64,000 bases of DNA. Origin: JAEUKH01 sp964447205 (GTDB lineage Bacteria > Myxococcota_A > Polyangia > Polyangiales > Ga0077539). Every line of letters starts with the position of its first letter. Within the stretch, counting starts at the first letter, position 1. Below are positions 16,201 through 23,873 of this stretch, piece by piece. A program made the position numbers and the translations under genes. The stretch covers positions 40,528-104,527 of the forward strand of contig CAYUSB010000031.1 of assembly GCA_964447205.1 (NCBI GenBank), given 5' to 3'. The notes beneath the pieces were generated by a model. The model was not told the DNA's origin, did no database searches, and saw only the letters and a program-made list of their open reading frames with translations.

Positions 16201-16993
16201 CGTCGACCGCGGCGCTGCCGTCGACCTCACCCTCCTGGAGACGGCCTCCGCGGCGGAGAGGGCCACGCGGGGCGGGGTTCGGCGACTGGCGATGTTGGCC
16301 GCCCGGGGGGTGGTGGCGGTGGTGACCCCGCGGATCCCGCCGGCCCTGCCGCGCCTCGACGGGGCCCCCGTGGCCCGCAGCGAGCAGGATGCCTTTCGGG
16401 CCGTGGTGCTCGGCCGCATCGTCGACGACGCCTTTGGGATCGGCCCCGGGGCGGAGCTACCGCGGGGGCGGGAGGCCTTTACGCGGATGGTTCGGGACGG
16501 GGCCCCGCGGGTGGAGGGGGTGGCCCAGCGGTACGCGGATGCCCTCAAGGCCACCGCGGCCGAGCTCAGCAAGACCCTCCTCGCCCTGAAGAACGCGTCG
16601 CGGCACCCCACCGGGGCCGGGGCCATGCGTGAGATGCGGGGGCAGCTTGAGGCCCTGTTTCCCAGCACCCTGATGGAGACGGTGGCCCTCGCGCGGCTCG
16701 TGCATTTCCCGCGGTACTTGCGTGCGATTCAGGTGCGCCTCGGGCGGGCGGTCGACGACCCGCGCAAGGACGCCGACAAGCTCGGGCCCTTCGCCCCCGT
16801 GTGGGCGGCCTTTGTGGCGAAGCAATCCGCGGCGCGGGATCCGGAGGCGGCCGAGGCCCTGCGATGGTCGCTGGAGGAGCTGCGGGTGGCCATCTTCGCC
16901 CCCGAGCTGACCACCCCGGTGTCGGTGTCGGTGCCGAAGCTGGCCGCCGCCGTGGGGGCCCTGGCGGTCACGGGGAGGCCGGGTGGGGGGTAG
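13232..16993 (+). CDS. hrpA: ATP-dependent RNA helicase HrpA
   Basis: 1253 aa, in the usual range for HrpA. DEAH-box helicase motifs run in order: Walker A GATGSGKTTQLPK (from about residue 44), TQPRRIAA, LILDEAHERS (about 140), SATLE, VATNVAET-type motif (ILATNVAETSVTIPG), and QRKGRCGRV (motif VI). The helicase core is followed by HA2, OB-fold and the long C-terminal DUF3418 region typical of HrpA. HrpA unwinds RNA and helps resolve stalled ribosomes and process mRNA in the cytoplasm. The first nine codons lie within the 52-bp repeat, so the insertion of the upstream segment left the protein intact but may have replaced its promoter. It ends facing the glutamate synthase gene. Confidence 0.95.
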   Translation: MSAAPSAPVRSSAATLRFPPELPISGRVADIAAAIAAHPVVIVAGATGSGKTTQLPKIALSMGRGSTRLIGVTQPRRIAATSVATRVAKELGTPLGVDVGYQIRFEDKTGPSTSIKFMTDGILLAEIQGDPNLRRYDTLILDEAHERSLTIDFLLGWIKRILPARPDLKVIVSSATLETERFSEFFGGAPVIQVEGRTFPVDVLYQPPDDDAEMADAVADAVVDVTSLDPHGDILVFLPGEREIREAENALVARSLRHTVVQPLYARLSAADQSRVWASISERRVILATNVAETSVTIPGIVYVIDTGVARLSRYDPRSGTTALQIEAISQASADQRKGRCGRVRDGICVRLYNEESFAARPAFTDPEIQRTGLAGVILRMKSLDLGDIEDFPFLDPPQSRSITEGYRVLLELGALDARRALTPLGKQLSRFPVDPRIARMILAGAERGCLPDILVIAAALNLQDPRERPREHQQRADELHRRFRDERSDFAGLLKLWDFVREAEAKGTSHLRRTCKDNFLSFLRVREWKDIHRQLQEVVRELRLGTGAKPPPKPARGTDDAPMDEALHLSLLTGLLSKVGQWNSQHRIYLGTRETRFALHPGSALARKTPAWVMAFELVETTQLFARTAARIEPEWLLEAAPHLVKKSYTDPHWSERTARAMVRQNATLFGMQIFKDRPVEYASVAPAQARLMFLDHALVRGEFKTRGAFQSQNRAVLETLARLRDKARRGDMLADDAAMLEFFDRKVSLDVVDGKTFELWREKAEADDPNVLVLSLQDLLAGEPDLFPDDYPDTLTLHGVTLALAYKFDPSADDDGVTITVPLVLLPQIVPGELDWTIPAWHRDKIAAILHRAPKAVRRGLGSVTELSVALAEELVPFEGPLCETLAAAVTRRTGVDLDPASLEPDAVAGHLRLTLRIVDEHGKTVAQSRDIDNLLDRYGTRARAAWKSTAAPTNWERKGLTTWDFGDLPPFITRRVAGVEVRSYPALVDRGAAVDLTLLETASAAERATRGGVRRLAMLAARGVVAVVTPRIPPALPRLDGAPVARSEQDAFRAVVLGRIVDDAFGIGPGAELPRGREAFTRMVRDGAPRVEGVAQRYADALKATAAELSKTLLALKNASRHPTGAGAMREMRGQLEALFPSTLMETVALARLVHFPRYLRAIQVRLGRAVDDPRKDADKLGPFAPVWAAFVAKQSAARDPEAAEALRWSLEELRVAIFAPELTTPVSVSVPKLAAAVGALAVTGRPGGG

Positions 16994-17011
16994 GTGGCTG
17001 CGAGTGGCGGT

Positions 17012-17185
17012 CCTCTCCCCCGCTGCCGCGCGCCCCTCTCCCTCCCGGGAGAGGAGCTGATTGACCTGTTGCCTTGTTGATAATTGTTGCCGTCTGCAAC
17101 AGAAAAGCCAACAGATCACCGTGACGTTGGTGCGCGCAGAACCCCTCGCCCGGGAGGGAGAGGGGTGCGCGGCAGCGGGGGTGAG
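17012..17185. repeat. Inverted repeat between convergent genes (CCCCGCTGCCGCGC family)
   Basis: Arms at 17012-17054 and 17143-17185 are near-perfect reverse complements (cctcNcccccgctgccgcgc, then cccctctccctcccggg). The ~90-bp centre is more AT-rich and has ttgttgataattgttg. The element can form a strong hairpin between hrpA and the convergent glutamate synthase, and may stop transcription from both sides. A partial further copy of the arm is at 63951-63980, so it is a dispersed family. Confidence 0.75.
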
Positions 17186-17198
17186 GTAGGGCCCCGCC

Positions 17199-18734
17199 TC
17201 AAGCTCCCGCGAGGTGGGCCTTGAGCGCAGTGATGTCGTCGCTGTGGGCCAGACCCCACCCGGGGGCGTACCCGAAGACCTCCCGCGCCGACCGGGTCTT
17301 GAACCCGTCCACGATGTCAAACCGGTCGAGCGGAACCAGGGCCGGGTGCACCTGCCCGCACGCGTGCCCGAGGTGCAGAAGCTCCTTGCGCAGGGCGATG
17401 AGGTAGTTGGCCAGACGGGCCGACTTCAGGGTGGGATCGAGCCCGCCCATCAGCCACTTGTTCTGTGTGGCGATGCCGGTGGGGCAGTGGCCGGTGTGGC
17501 ACTCCTGGGCCTGGATGCACCCGATGGCCAGCATGGCCTCCCGGGCCACGTTGATGAGGTCGCACCCGAGCCCGAGGGCCAACATCGCATCCTGGGCGAA
17601 CCCCAACTTGCCCGAGCCGATGAAGACCACCTTCTCGTGCAGGCCCCGGGCAGCAAAGACCTTGTACACCGAGGCAAACCCCAGCTTGAAGGGCAGGGCC
17701 ACGTGGTCGGAGAACACCAGCGGAGCCGCCCCCGTTCCGCCCTCTCCGCCGTCGATGGTGACGAAGTCCGGGGCCTTCCCCGTGGCCGCGATGCGCTCGA
17801 CCAGGCTCTCCCAGAACTCCATCTCCCCGATGGCCGACTTGATCCCCACGGGCAGCCCCGTGGCCTCGGCGAGGCCCTCGATGAAGTCGAGCATCGTGTC
17901 GACGTCGCGGAAGGCCGTGTGCGACGACGGAGAGATGCAGTCCTGCCCCAAGGGGATGAGCCGGATCCGGGCGATCTCCGGCGTGATCTTCGCCTTGGGC
18001 AGGACGCCCCCGAGCCCCGGTTTCGCCCCCTGGGAGAGCTTGATCTCGATGGCCCGAACCGGGGCGCTGGCCACGGTCTCGAGGGCCCGTTCGAGCGAGA
18101 ACCGGCCCTTGTCGTCGCGGCACCCGAAGTACCCCGTCCCGATCTGCCAGCACAGGTCTCCGCCCTTGCGGTGGTGGTCGGAGATGCCGCCTTCGCCCGT
18201 GTTTTGCCAGGCCCCGGCGAGGGCCACGCCCCGGTTGATGGCCTCGACGGCCGGGCCCGAGAGCGAGCCGTAACTCATGGCCGAGGTGTTGATCAGGCTC
18301 GTCGGGCGGAAGGCCTTCGGCCGCTTGCGGAAGCCCCCGAGGACCTTGGCGCAGGGGATCCCGTAGGCGGGGTCGTACCCGGCCTCGCCCGCGTGCGGCG
18401 ACGCGAGCGGAAAGGTCGACTGACGGATCACCAGGTAGTTGGGCGTCAGCTCCATGTCGTTGTCGGTGCCGAAGCCGAAGTAGGCGTTCTCCTTCTTGGA
18501 GGAGGCGTAGATCCACCGGCGCTGGTCGCGCGAGAAGGGCCGCTCCTCGTCGTTGCCGGTCACGATGTACTGCCGCATTGGGGGGCCGAAGCGCTCGAAC
18601 CAGTACCGGAGCCGCCCCACGATGGGGAAGTTGCGCATGATGGCGTGGGCCTTCTGGGTGCGGTCGTACACCGCCACCGCCGCGAGGAACCCGACCGCTA
18701 CACCCGCCGCCTCTGCCACCTCTGCCACGCCCAT
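17199..18734 (-). CDS. FMN-binding glutamate synthase family protein
   Basis: 511 aa. An N-terminal hydrophobic segment (EVAEAAGVAVGFLAAVAVY) is followed by the glutamate-synthase large-subunit TIM barrel: TSAMSYGSLSGPAVEAINRG, NTGEGGIS, KLSQGAKPGLGG, DFVTIDGGEGGTGAAP and a Cys cluster CIQAQECHTGHCPTGIATQ that fits the 3Fe-4S site. The glutaminase domain and the C-terminal GltB beta-helix domain are absent. Such stand-alone proteins are widespread and are annotated as GltB2-type oxidoreductases; whether they make glutamate from ammonia or another amino donor is not settled. No small subunit (GltD) is adjacent. The call of family is firm and the reaction is not. Confidence 0.9.
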   Translation of the reverse strand: MGVAEVAEAAGVAVGFLAAVAVYDRTQKAHAIMRNFPIVGRLRYWFERFGPPMRQYIVTGNDEERPFSRDQRRWIYASSKKENAYFGFGTDNDMELTPNYLVIRQSTFPLASPHAGEAGYDPAYGIPCAKVLGGFRKRPKAFRPTSLINTSAMSYGSLSGPAVEAINRGVALAGAWQNTGEGGISDHHRKGGDLCWQIGTGYFGCRDDKGRFSLERALETVASAPVRAIEIKLSQGAKPGLGGVLPKAKITPEIARIRLIPLGQDCISPSSHTAFRDVDTMLDFIEGLAEATGLPVGIKSAIGEMEFWESLVERIAATGKAPDFVTIDGGEGGTGAAPLVFSDHVALPFKLGFASVYKVFAARGLHEKVVFIGSGKLGFAQDAMLALGLGCDLINVAREAMLAIGCIQAQECHTGHCPTGIATQNKWLMGGLDPTLKSARLANYLIALRKELLHLGHACGQVHPALVPLDRFDIVDGFKTRSAREVFGYAPGWGLAHSDDITALKAHLAGA

Positions 18735-18789
18735 AGGCGCGCGACGCTAGCACACGGGCCGGGGCCGCGGGCACGGCGCGGGCGCTAGC

Positions 18790-19044
18790 TCAGCGGAGCC
18801 GATCGCCTGCCGTCTCCACGTCCGCGGGGTCGAACGTCGCCGTCGCGAAGCCGAGCTCAGCGAGGCGAGAGGCGAACCCGAAGCGCTCCATCCCCGCCAG
18901 GTCGGCGGCCTTGGCGAGCGAGACGCGCCCCTGCTCGTAGAGGCGGGTCGCGGCAGCGAAGGCGATCTCGAAGGCGAGCTGGTCCGTGGGTACCTGGAGC
19001 GCCGCCCCCAGATCGTCCGGCACGGTGAGGGCGACGATGGTCAT
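18790..19044 (-). CDS. UPF0175 family protein (antitoxin-like)
   Basis: 84 aa, usual UPF0175 length. The helix-turn-helix core LYEQGRVSLAKAADLAGMER is the family signature. Members are small DNA-binding or antitoxin-like proteins that are often followed by a PIN-domain or DUF3368 toxin. No such partner is found on either side here: the next gene downstream is the glutamate synthase after 55 bp, and upstream is repeat-rich DNA. It may be an orphan antitoxin or a solitary regulator. Confidence 0.8.
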   Translation of the reverse strand: MTIVALTVPDDLGAALQVPTDQLAFEIAFAAATRLYEQGRVSLAKAADLAGMERFGFASRLAELGFATATFDPADVETAGDRLR

Positions 19045-19590
19045 GGGGTAGGGATGTCCTCTGCGCAGGGGTGGTGGCGAGTGACCCGTGGCCCCTCACG
19101 CGGCGGCATCGGCGACCGACTCCCCGCCCTTCCGTGAGGCGATCGCCCCTGTGTTCGATGCGCTGAGCGTGATGACCCTGGCGGCCCGCAACGCCCTCGC
19201 GAGGTCCCGGCAGAACGACACGAAGGCAGCGGCCGAGCCCAAGCCGAGCGGCGGGGTAGAGCACTCCGCGGATGTCGTGGTCAACCGACGCCCACCGCAG
19301 GCTTCGCCTTGCGGCACGGACGGAGGAGGGCCCAGAGGAAGGCTGAGGCTTGGGCAAACCTGCACCAGGATGGCGTACACGGTGGGCGTCGCGCGCGAAC
19401 CAACAGGCACGAGAGCATCGAAAACCTCCCGGCGAGGGAGCCTCTCCCCGGGGAGAGGCGGGCGGCAGCGGAGAGGGGGTCGACCGACGTACCCCGTGGC
19501 CCTCCCTGCAAGCGGAGTGGTCAACCGTCCCCACCACCGACTTCGCCTCGCGGTACGGACGGAGGGAGGCACGCCTCGCCCCGCCCCCCT
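19045..19590. other. 546-bp repeat-containing intergenic region
   Basis: No convincing gene is seen on either strand. Two imperfect direct copies of a ~50-bp unit lie at 19279-19328 and 19517-19567 (shared gtggtcaaccg, cccacc, cttcgcct-gcgg-acggacggagg). Between them is a gcctctccccggggagaggc hairpin at about 19440-19460. It has the look of intergenic dispersed repeats. Confidence 0.55.
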
Positions 19591-20745
19591 TCACCCCCGC
19601 GAGAGCACCAGCCGGGTGATCTCCGCCCGCGTCCCGAGGCGCATCGGCGGCCCCCAATACCCCGTGCCCTCGCTGACATACGCCCACGTCTCGCCGACCC
19701 GGTGCAGGCCCGCCAGGATGGGCTGGTCGAGGGCCACGAGGTACGAGAAGGGCCACAACTGCCCCCCGTGGGTGTGCCCCGACAGGACCAGCCCCACCCC
19801 CCGCCGCGCGGCCTCGGCCACGGCCTTGGGCTGATGGGCCAGCAAAACCACCTCCCGGCTCTCATCCCGCCCCCGCAGGGCCCGCGTCAGGTCGGCCCCG
19901 TGCCCCGCCCCGTGCCGGGCCGCAGACCAATCATCAACCCCGGCCAGGTCGAAGCTCGCGGCCTCGTCCCCGACCGAGACCCGCTCGTTGCGCAAGACCC
20001 GGATCCCGAGCCGCCCGAGCTCGGCCAGCCAGGGGTCGACCCCCGCGTAATACTCGTGATTGCCCGTCACAAAGAACACCCCGTGCCGCGCCCGCAGGCC
20101 CGCGAGGGGGGCCACGTGCTCGCCCAGGGCCTCGACCGATCCGTCGACGAGGTCGCCCGTGATGGCCACCATGTCAGGCTGGAGGGCGTTGACCCGGGCC
20201 ACGAGCTCGACCATGAAGGCCCGGTCGATCGTAGGGCCCACGTGGATGTCGGTGAGCTGCACGAGGGTGAAGCCGTTCATCGCGGGGGGCAGGCGCGCGA
20301 GGGAGATGGGGACCGTACGCACCGTGAGCCGAGCGAGGGCCCTGTGCATCGCGAGGGCCGACAGGGCGACCCCCCCGACCCCCGCCGTGGCCACCAGGGC
20401 CCGGGCAAACCACTGACGCCGGGCCGGGTCGTGCAGGGCCCCCAGGGCACGCGCCGCGAGGCCCACCAGGCTCCCAAGGGCCACCAGGAGGAAGAGCAGA
20501 AAGGCCGCCCCCATCCATACGAAGCCCCCCCACGCGAGGGGGCTCGCCACCGACCGCGGCAACCATCGCCCGGCCACCATCGTGAGCGGCAACGACACCC
20601 CCAACACCCCAAGAACCACCGCCCCCACCCGCGGCCACGGGGCGGGCCACCCGGGGTCGCGCACGAGTCGGGCCCAGAGGAAGGCGTGAATCCCCCCGAC
20701 CACCCCCAGCACGACCGCGAGGAAGATCAGCACCGAGGGCTTCAC
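19591..20745 (-). CDS. Membrane-anchored metallophosphoesterase
   Basis: 384 aa from the GTG at 20745, which overlaps the bestrophin stop in the sequence ATGTGA, so translation is coupled. The first ~145 residues hold about four membrane helices. The calcineurin-like phosphoesterase domain follows with the metal-site motifs LTDIHVG (D166, H168), ITGDLVDG (D198), GNHEYY (N229, H230), LAHQP and SGHTHGG (323-328). Similar proteins (YaeI/YkuE type) act on phospholipid-derived or other phosphodiesters at the membrane; the substrate here is unknown. Length and helix number fit the family. The pairing with a bestrophin channel gene suggests a shared membrane role, which is inference. Confidence 0.88.
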   Translation of the reverse strand: MKPSVLIFLAVVLGVVGGIHAFLWARLVRDPGWPAPWPRVGAVVLGVLGVSLPLTMVAGRWLPRSVASPLAWGGFVWMGAAFLLFLLVALGSLVGLAARALGALHDPARRQWFARALVATAGVGGVALSALAMHRALARLTVRTVPISLARLPPAMNGFTLVQLTDIHVGPTIDRAFMVELVARVNALQPDMVAITGDLVDGSVEALGEHVAPLAGLRARHGVFFVTGNHEYYAGVDPWLAELGRLGIRVLRNERVSVGDEAASFDLAGVDDWSAARHGAGHGADLTRALRGRDESREVVLLAHQPKAVAEAARRGVGLVLSGHTHGGQLWPFSYLVALDQPILAGLHRVGETWAYVSEGTGYWGPPMRLGTRAEITRLVLSRG

Positions 20746-21635
20746 ATCAACACCCCGCGGGCGTCGGGCGTCGGGATGGGGGGAACGTCCGTGTCGCCGA
20801 GGCGCTGCCGGAGGTTGACCTCGATGGTCTTGGAGAGGGCGTGCAGGGGGAGGCCGTTCCAGAAGAGGGTGAAGGGGTCTTCGAGGACGCGGCCGACCTC
20901 GGAGATCATGGCGAAGGCCCCGCAGACGAGGAGGTTCATGGGGATGGTGACCCATCCCAGGGCGTCGACCATGCCGAAGGGGAGCATCACCCCGAAGGCC
21001 ATGATGAGCCGCTCCGCAATGTAGTGGTAGGCCCGCGGAAACGGGGTCTTCTTGATGCGTTCGCAGCCTCCCTGCACATCGGCGAGGCTGGCGAGGGTGG
21101 CGTCCATGGCCAGGAGGCGGTGTTCGTGCAGGGCCCCGGCGTCGGCCCGGGCCGTGATGTCCACGCGTTGGGCGTGCAGGGCGGCGAAGCAGGGGTTGGC
21201 CTCGCGGCTCCAGCGGGCCCGCTCGTCCTCGGTGGCGAAGGCCTGGACGTCGGGGTCGCCGAAGGGGTCTTGATCGCGCAGGGCGCAGCGCAAGAGATGG
21301 GCATAGGCCACCTGGCGACGGACCACCGACCGGGCCGTGTCGGGGTCGAGGTTGGCCAGGGCCTGCGAGGCGAGGTGCCGGGCGCTGTTGATGAGCCGCC
21401 CCCAGAGCTGACGGGCCTCCCACCAGCGCGCGTAACAGGCGTTGGTGCGGAAGCTCACGAAGATCCCGAGGGCCGCCCCGGCCACCGACAGGGGCAGGAT
21501 GGGGAGCTTGAGGTGGGTCCAGCCGTACCGTTGGTGGAGCACCTGGGCCACCAGGGCCGACGAGCAGAACAGCAGGGCGTTGCGCCACTGCCACGCGAGC
21601 AGCCTGAGGAAAGAGCCCTTGTACGAGACGATCAT
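20742..21635 (-). CDS. Bestrophin family ion channel protein (UPF0187)
   Basis: 297 aa from the ATG at 21635. The opening MIVSYKGSFLRLLAWQWRNA and the motif SFRTNACYARWWEARQLWG are the bacterial bestrophin signature, with further membrane helices at GVMLPFGMVDALGWVTIPMN and the conserved acidic EDPF before the C-terminal cytosolic part (GLPLHALSKTIEVNLRQRLG). Bacterial bestrophins form pentameric channels, cation-selective in the studied example. Longer in-frame starts upstream are rejected because they translate repeat DNA. It is the first gene of a two-gene unit with the phosphoesterase. Confidence 0.9.
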   Translation of the reverse strand: MIVSYKGSFLRLLAWQWRNALLFCSSALVAQVLHQRYGWTHLKLPILPLSVAGAALGIFVSFRTNACYARWWEARQLWGRLINSARHLASQALANLDPDTARSVVRRQVAYAHLLRCALRDQDPFGDPDVQAFATEDERARWSREANPCFAALHAQRVDITARADAGALHEHRLLAMDATLASLADVQGGCERIKKTPFPRAYHYIAERLIMAFGVMLPFGMVDALGWVTIPMNLLVCGAFAMISEVGRVLEDPFTLFWNGLPLHALSKTIEVNLRQRLGDTDVPPIPTPDARGVLM

Positions 21636-21795
21636 CGCGGCCCGAGGATGCCACGCGGACCCGCAGGGAAGGGGACCTGTCGTGCGGGGGCCGGACACCG
21701 AACTACGTCCCACGAGGCTCGTCGCAACGCCCGGAGCCGGGGGATGGACCGTCGGGAACGGGGCGAAATCGTGCCCAGATCGGGGAGGCCCCGCA

Positions 21796-22184
21796 GCCCT
21801 CACCCCATCCTGTTCGTGCGTCACCCATCTACCCTCTCCCGTAACCGGGAGAGGGTTCCCGTTTGCGGTGAAAATCGAATGGTTGTGGCAACATCGGGCC
21901 ACGTGGGGGAGCCAGCGGCGCATGTAGCCCATTTCACGTCTGTTTTGTCTGAAGTTTCCACACAAAGAATATCTTGTGTTCTGCTGCGCTCGGATTTTCT
22001 CGTCGACCGATAGGTACCTCGCGGGTTGACGGAGTACTGCACCGCGCGGGTTCGTACCCAGATCGGGGAGGATGGGGCCAGGCCTTACGGCCTTCACACA
22101 CTCTATTCTCACGGTACGATGGCCCCCTCTCCCGGTCACGGGAGAGGGGAAATGGGTGACGTGCGAACAGTATTGGGTGAGGGC
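21796..22184. repeat. 389-bp fold-back element with ~60-bp imperfect terminal inverted repeats
   Basis: The arms at 21796-21855 and 22125-22184 read gccctcacccNatNctgttcg..cgtcaccca..ccctctcccg in opposite orientation, with most bases paired. Each arm ends in its own small ccctctcccg-N-cgggagaggg hairpin. The centre is less GC-rich (21860-22020). The related tag ccagatcggggagg occurs at 21775-21788 and 22060-22073 in direct orientation. It resembles a MITE, but no target-site duplication was identified. The surrounding 21636-22364 region has no gene that I can support. Confidence 0.65.
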
Positions 22185-22364
22185 CGTCGGGTGCGGGCCG
22201 TCGCTGTAGCTCGGGGGCACCGATTCACTTCCACGCCGACAGAGCGAGGAGATTCCGTGGGCAAGCCTCAGCCTTGGGAGAGGGGAATCGGGCAACGCGC
22301 GAACCGCAAAGGGAGAGGCGTCCGTTTCCCGCGCCACGCGGCGAAGAGGCTCTGCGCGCGGCCA

Positions 22365-23156
22365 CTACGGGCAGCGGTCGGTGGGCATCAGCTCGGTCCC
22401 GTCGACGGTGCAGCGGAACGTCCCGCGATCGCAGGCAGGCCGAAACGACGCGCTCCCGCCCGGGGCGCAGCACACCCGGGTCTCGGGCCCGCACACCGCG
22501 CGGGCCACGCAGCACACGATGCCCACCCCCGTGCACGACGGGGGGGCGAACGATCCGCCGACGAAGTTGCAGCCAGCGATGGGCGCGCACAGCCCCCCGT
22601 GGGCGGCGCAGGTGTCCCCGCTCGGTTGGGCCTCCGGCGGGGCGCAGCAGACCCCGTCCCCGTCGCTGAATCGGCAACCCGCAGCCCCCGCCGCGACCAC
22701 GGTGCCCCCGGCCCCGGTGCAGTCGCCGCTGCGTCCGAGGCAGATCCCGCCCGCCGCGAGGCACACGTTGCCCGCATCGCCCGGGGAGGCATCGACCACG
22801 TCGGCCCCGGCATCAAAACACGACGGCTGGGGGTCGGTGTGCTCCTCGTCCCACCGCCCGCCCACGCAGCGTTGGGTGCGCCCTCCGCAGCCCGGGATGG
22901 TGTACCCGTACCGACACTCGGCCCCCTCAAAGCCGGCGCACGGCTGCGAGAACACCGGGTCGAGCGACCCGCTCGGACAGGGGAACTGTACGTCGGCAGG
23001 GACCCGGTCGAGGGGGGTGTCCGCGGGGTTGTCCGTGGTCGCGTCGGAGGTGGCGTCGGGGGTGACGTCGGCGGTGGCGTCGGCGGGCGCTGAGCTCCCG
23101 TCGCAGGCCGACAGGAGCACGAGGGCAGAGAGAATCAACGCGCGGGGTCGGTGCAT
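22365..23156 (-). CDS. Cys-rich lipoprotein, 263 aa
   Basis: Signal peptide with lipobox VLLSAC puts the lipidated Cys at residue 18. An Ala/Asp/Thr-rich linker follows (ADVTPDATSDATTD). The mature part has about 24 cysteines in short spaced groups (CRYGYTIPGCGG, GDGVCCAPPEAQ, GIVCCVARAVCGPETRVCC), which would form disulfides outside the cytoplasm. No known enzyme domain is seen. The type is common in Polyangia. Neighbouring genes on both sides also encode lipoproteins but with other modules. Function unknown. Confidence 0.85.
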   Translation of the reverse strand: MHRPRALILSALVLLSACDGSSAPADATADVTPDATSDATTDNPADTPLDRVPADVQFPCPSGSLDPVFSQPCAGFEGAECRYGYTIPGCGGRTQRCVGGRWDEEHTDPQPSCFDAGADVVDASPGDAGNVCLAAGGICLGRSGDCTGAGGTVVAAGAAGCRFSDGDGVCCAPPEAQPSGDTCAAHGGLCAPIAGCNFVGGSFAPPSCTGVGIVCCVARAVCGPETRVCCAPGGSASFRPACDRGTFRCTVDGTELMPTDRCP

Positions 23157-23228
23157 GCAGGGGCCTCTGGGGAGAGGAGTGGGGCCGCGGGACCGCCCGT
23201 CAAGCCCCCCATTCTCCCAGCGAGGAGG

Positions 23229-23627
23229 TCAGCGGAGCTGGCAGCGGTGGGTCGCGGAGTTGCACGACCAGGCCGTGGGGCACTCGCTGTTCCAGGTGCA
23301 CTGGTTCAGGCCGCAGGTGAGGATCGTCGAGGCGACGGGGTCGGGCTCGAAGCAGAGGTGCATCGTGGTGTTGCAGCGGGTGCCCCCGGCGCAGTCGCTG
23401 TTGTAGTTGCAGCGGGTCTCGGTGATGCAGTTGTTCTGCGAGGCGGCCTCGGGCTCGTGCCCGGCCACGGACATCCCGGCCCCCGCGTTGGCGTGGCCGA
23501 CGGGGCCGTGGGCGGTGAAGGCTCCCGGCGGGGGCATCATCCCGGCGCACCCCGCGACGAGGGCCGTGGTGGCGGCGACGAAGATCGAGGCGGCGAGGGC
23601 GGGGACGAGGCGAGCGGTGAGGTTCAT
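23229..23627 (-). CDS. Small Cys-rich lipoprotein, 132 aa
   Basis: The start at 23627 is chosen because a signal peptide follows directly; upstream in-frame Met codons add a basic non-signal stretch. The lipobox ALVAGC gives Cys27. After a Gly/Pro/His-containing spacer there are three short repeats of the form CNYNSDCAGGTRCN and CTWNSECPTAWSCN, similar to the modules in the longer lipoproteins of this window. Six to ten cysteines probably pair. Function unknown. Confidence 0.75.
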   Translation of the reverse strand: MNLTARLVPALAASIFVAATTALVAGCAGMMPPPGAFTAHGPVGHANAGAGMSVAGHEPEAASQNNCITETRCNYNSDCAGGTRCNTTMHLCFEPDPVASTILTCGLNQCTWNSECPTAWSCNSATHRCQLR

Positions 23628-23873
23628 GGTGAGGCCTTTCGTGGGGAGTGCCGCGGTCGTTCCGCGTCGATGGTTGACCCCCATTGCGAGCCCCGGGCCA
23701 TGCCCTGCCCGGTGTCGCAACGGCCCCATGATCGGCTTGGATTTTAGTGTCTTTGTGAGCACACCCCCGCCCGATGCCCTCCCGCGGCGAGGCCCCCTCC
23801 GTGGCGTCGGCACGTCGGGCGAGGCGTCGACGCGTCGCCTCGGCGCCCTTGTCAGCCCCGGCAGGGCTCGCCC

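Noticed and set aside
19088..19834. 248-aa plus-strand frame
   Set aside because: It crosses the repeat pair and the phosphoesterase gene and has no domain; composition is that of non-coding GC-rich DNA.
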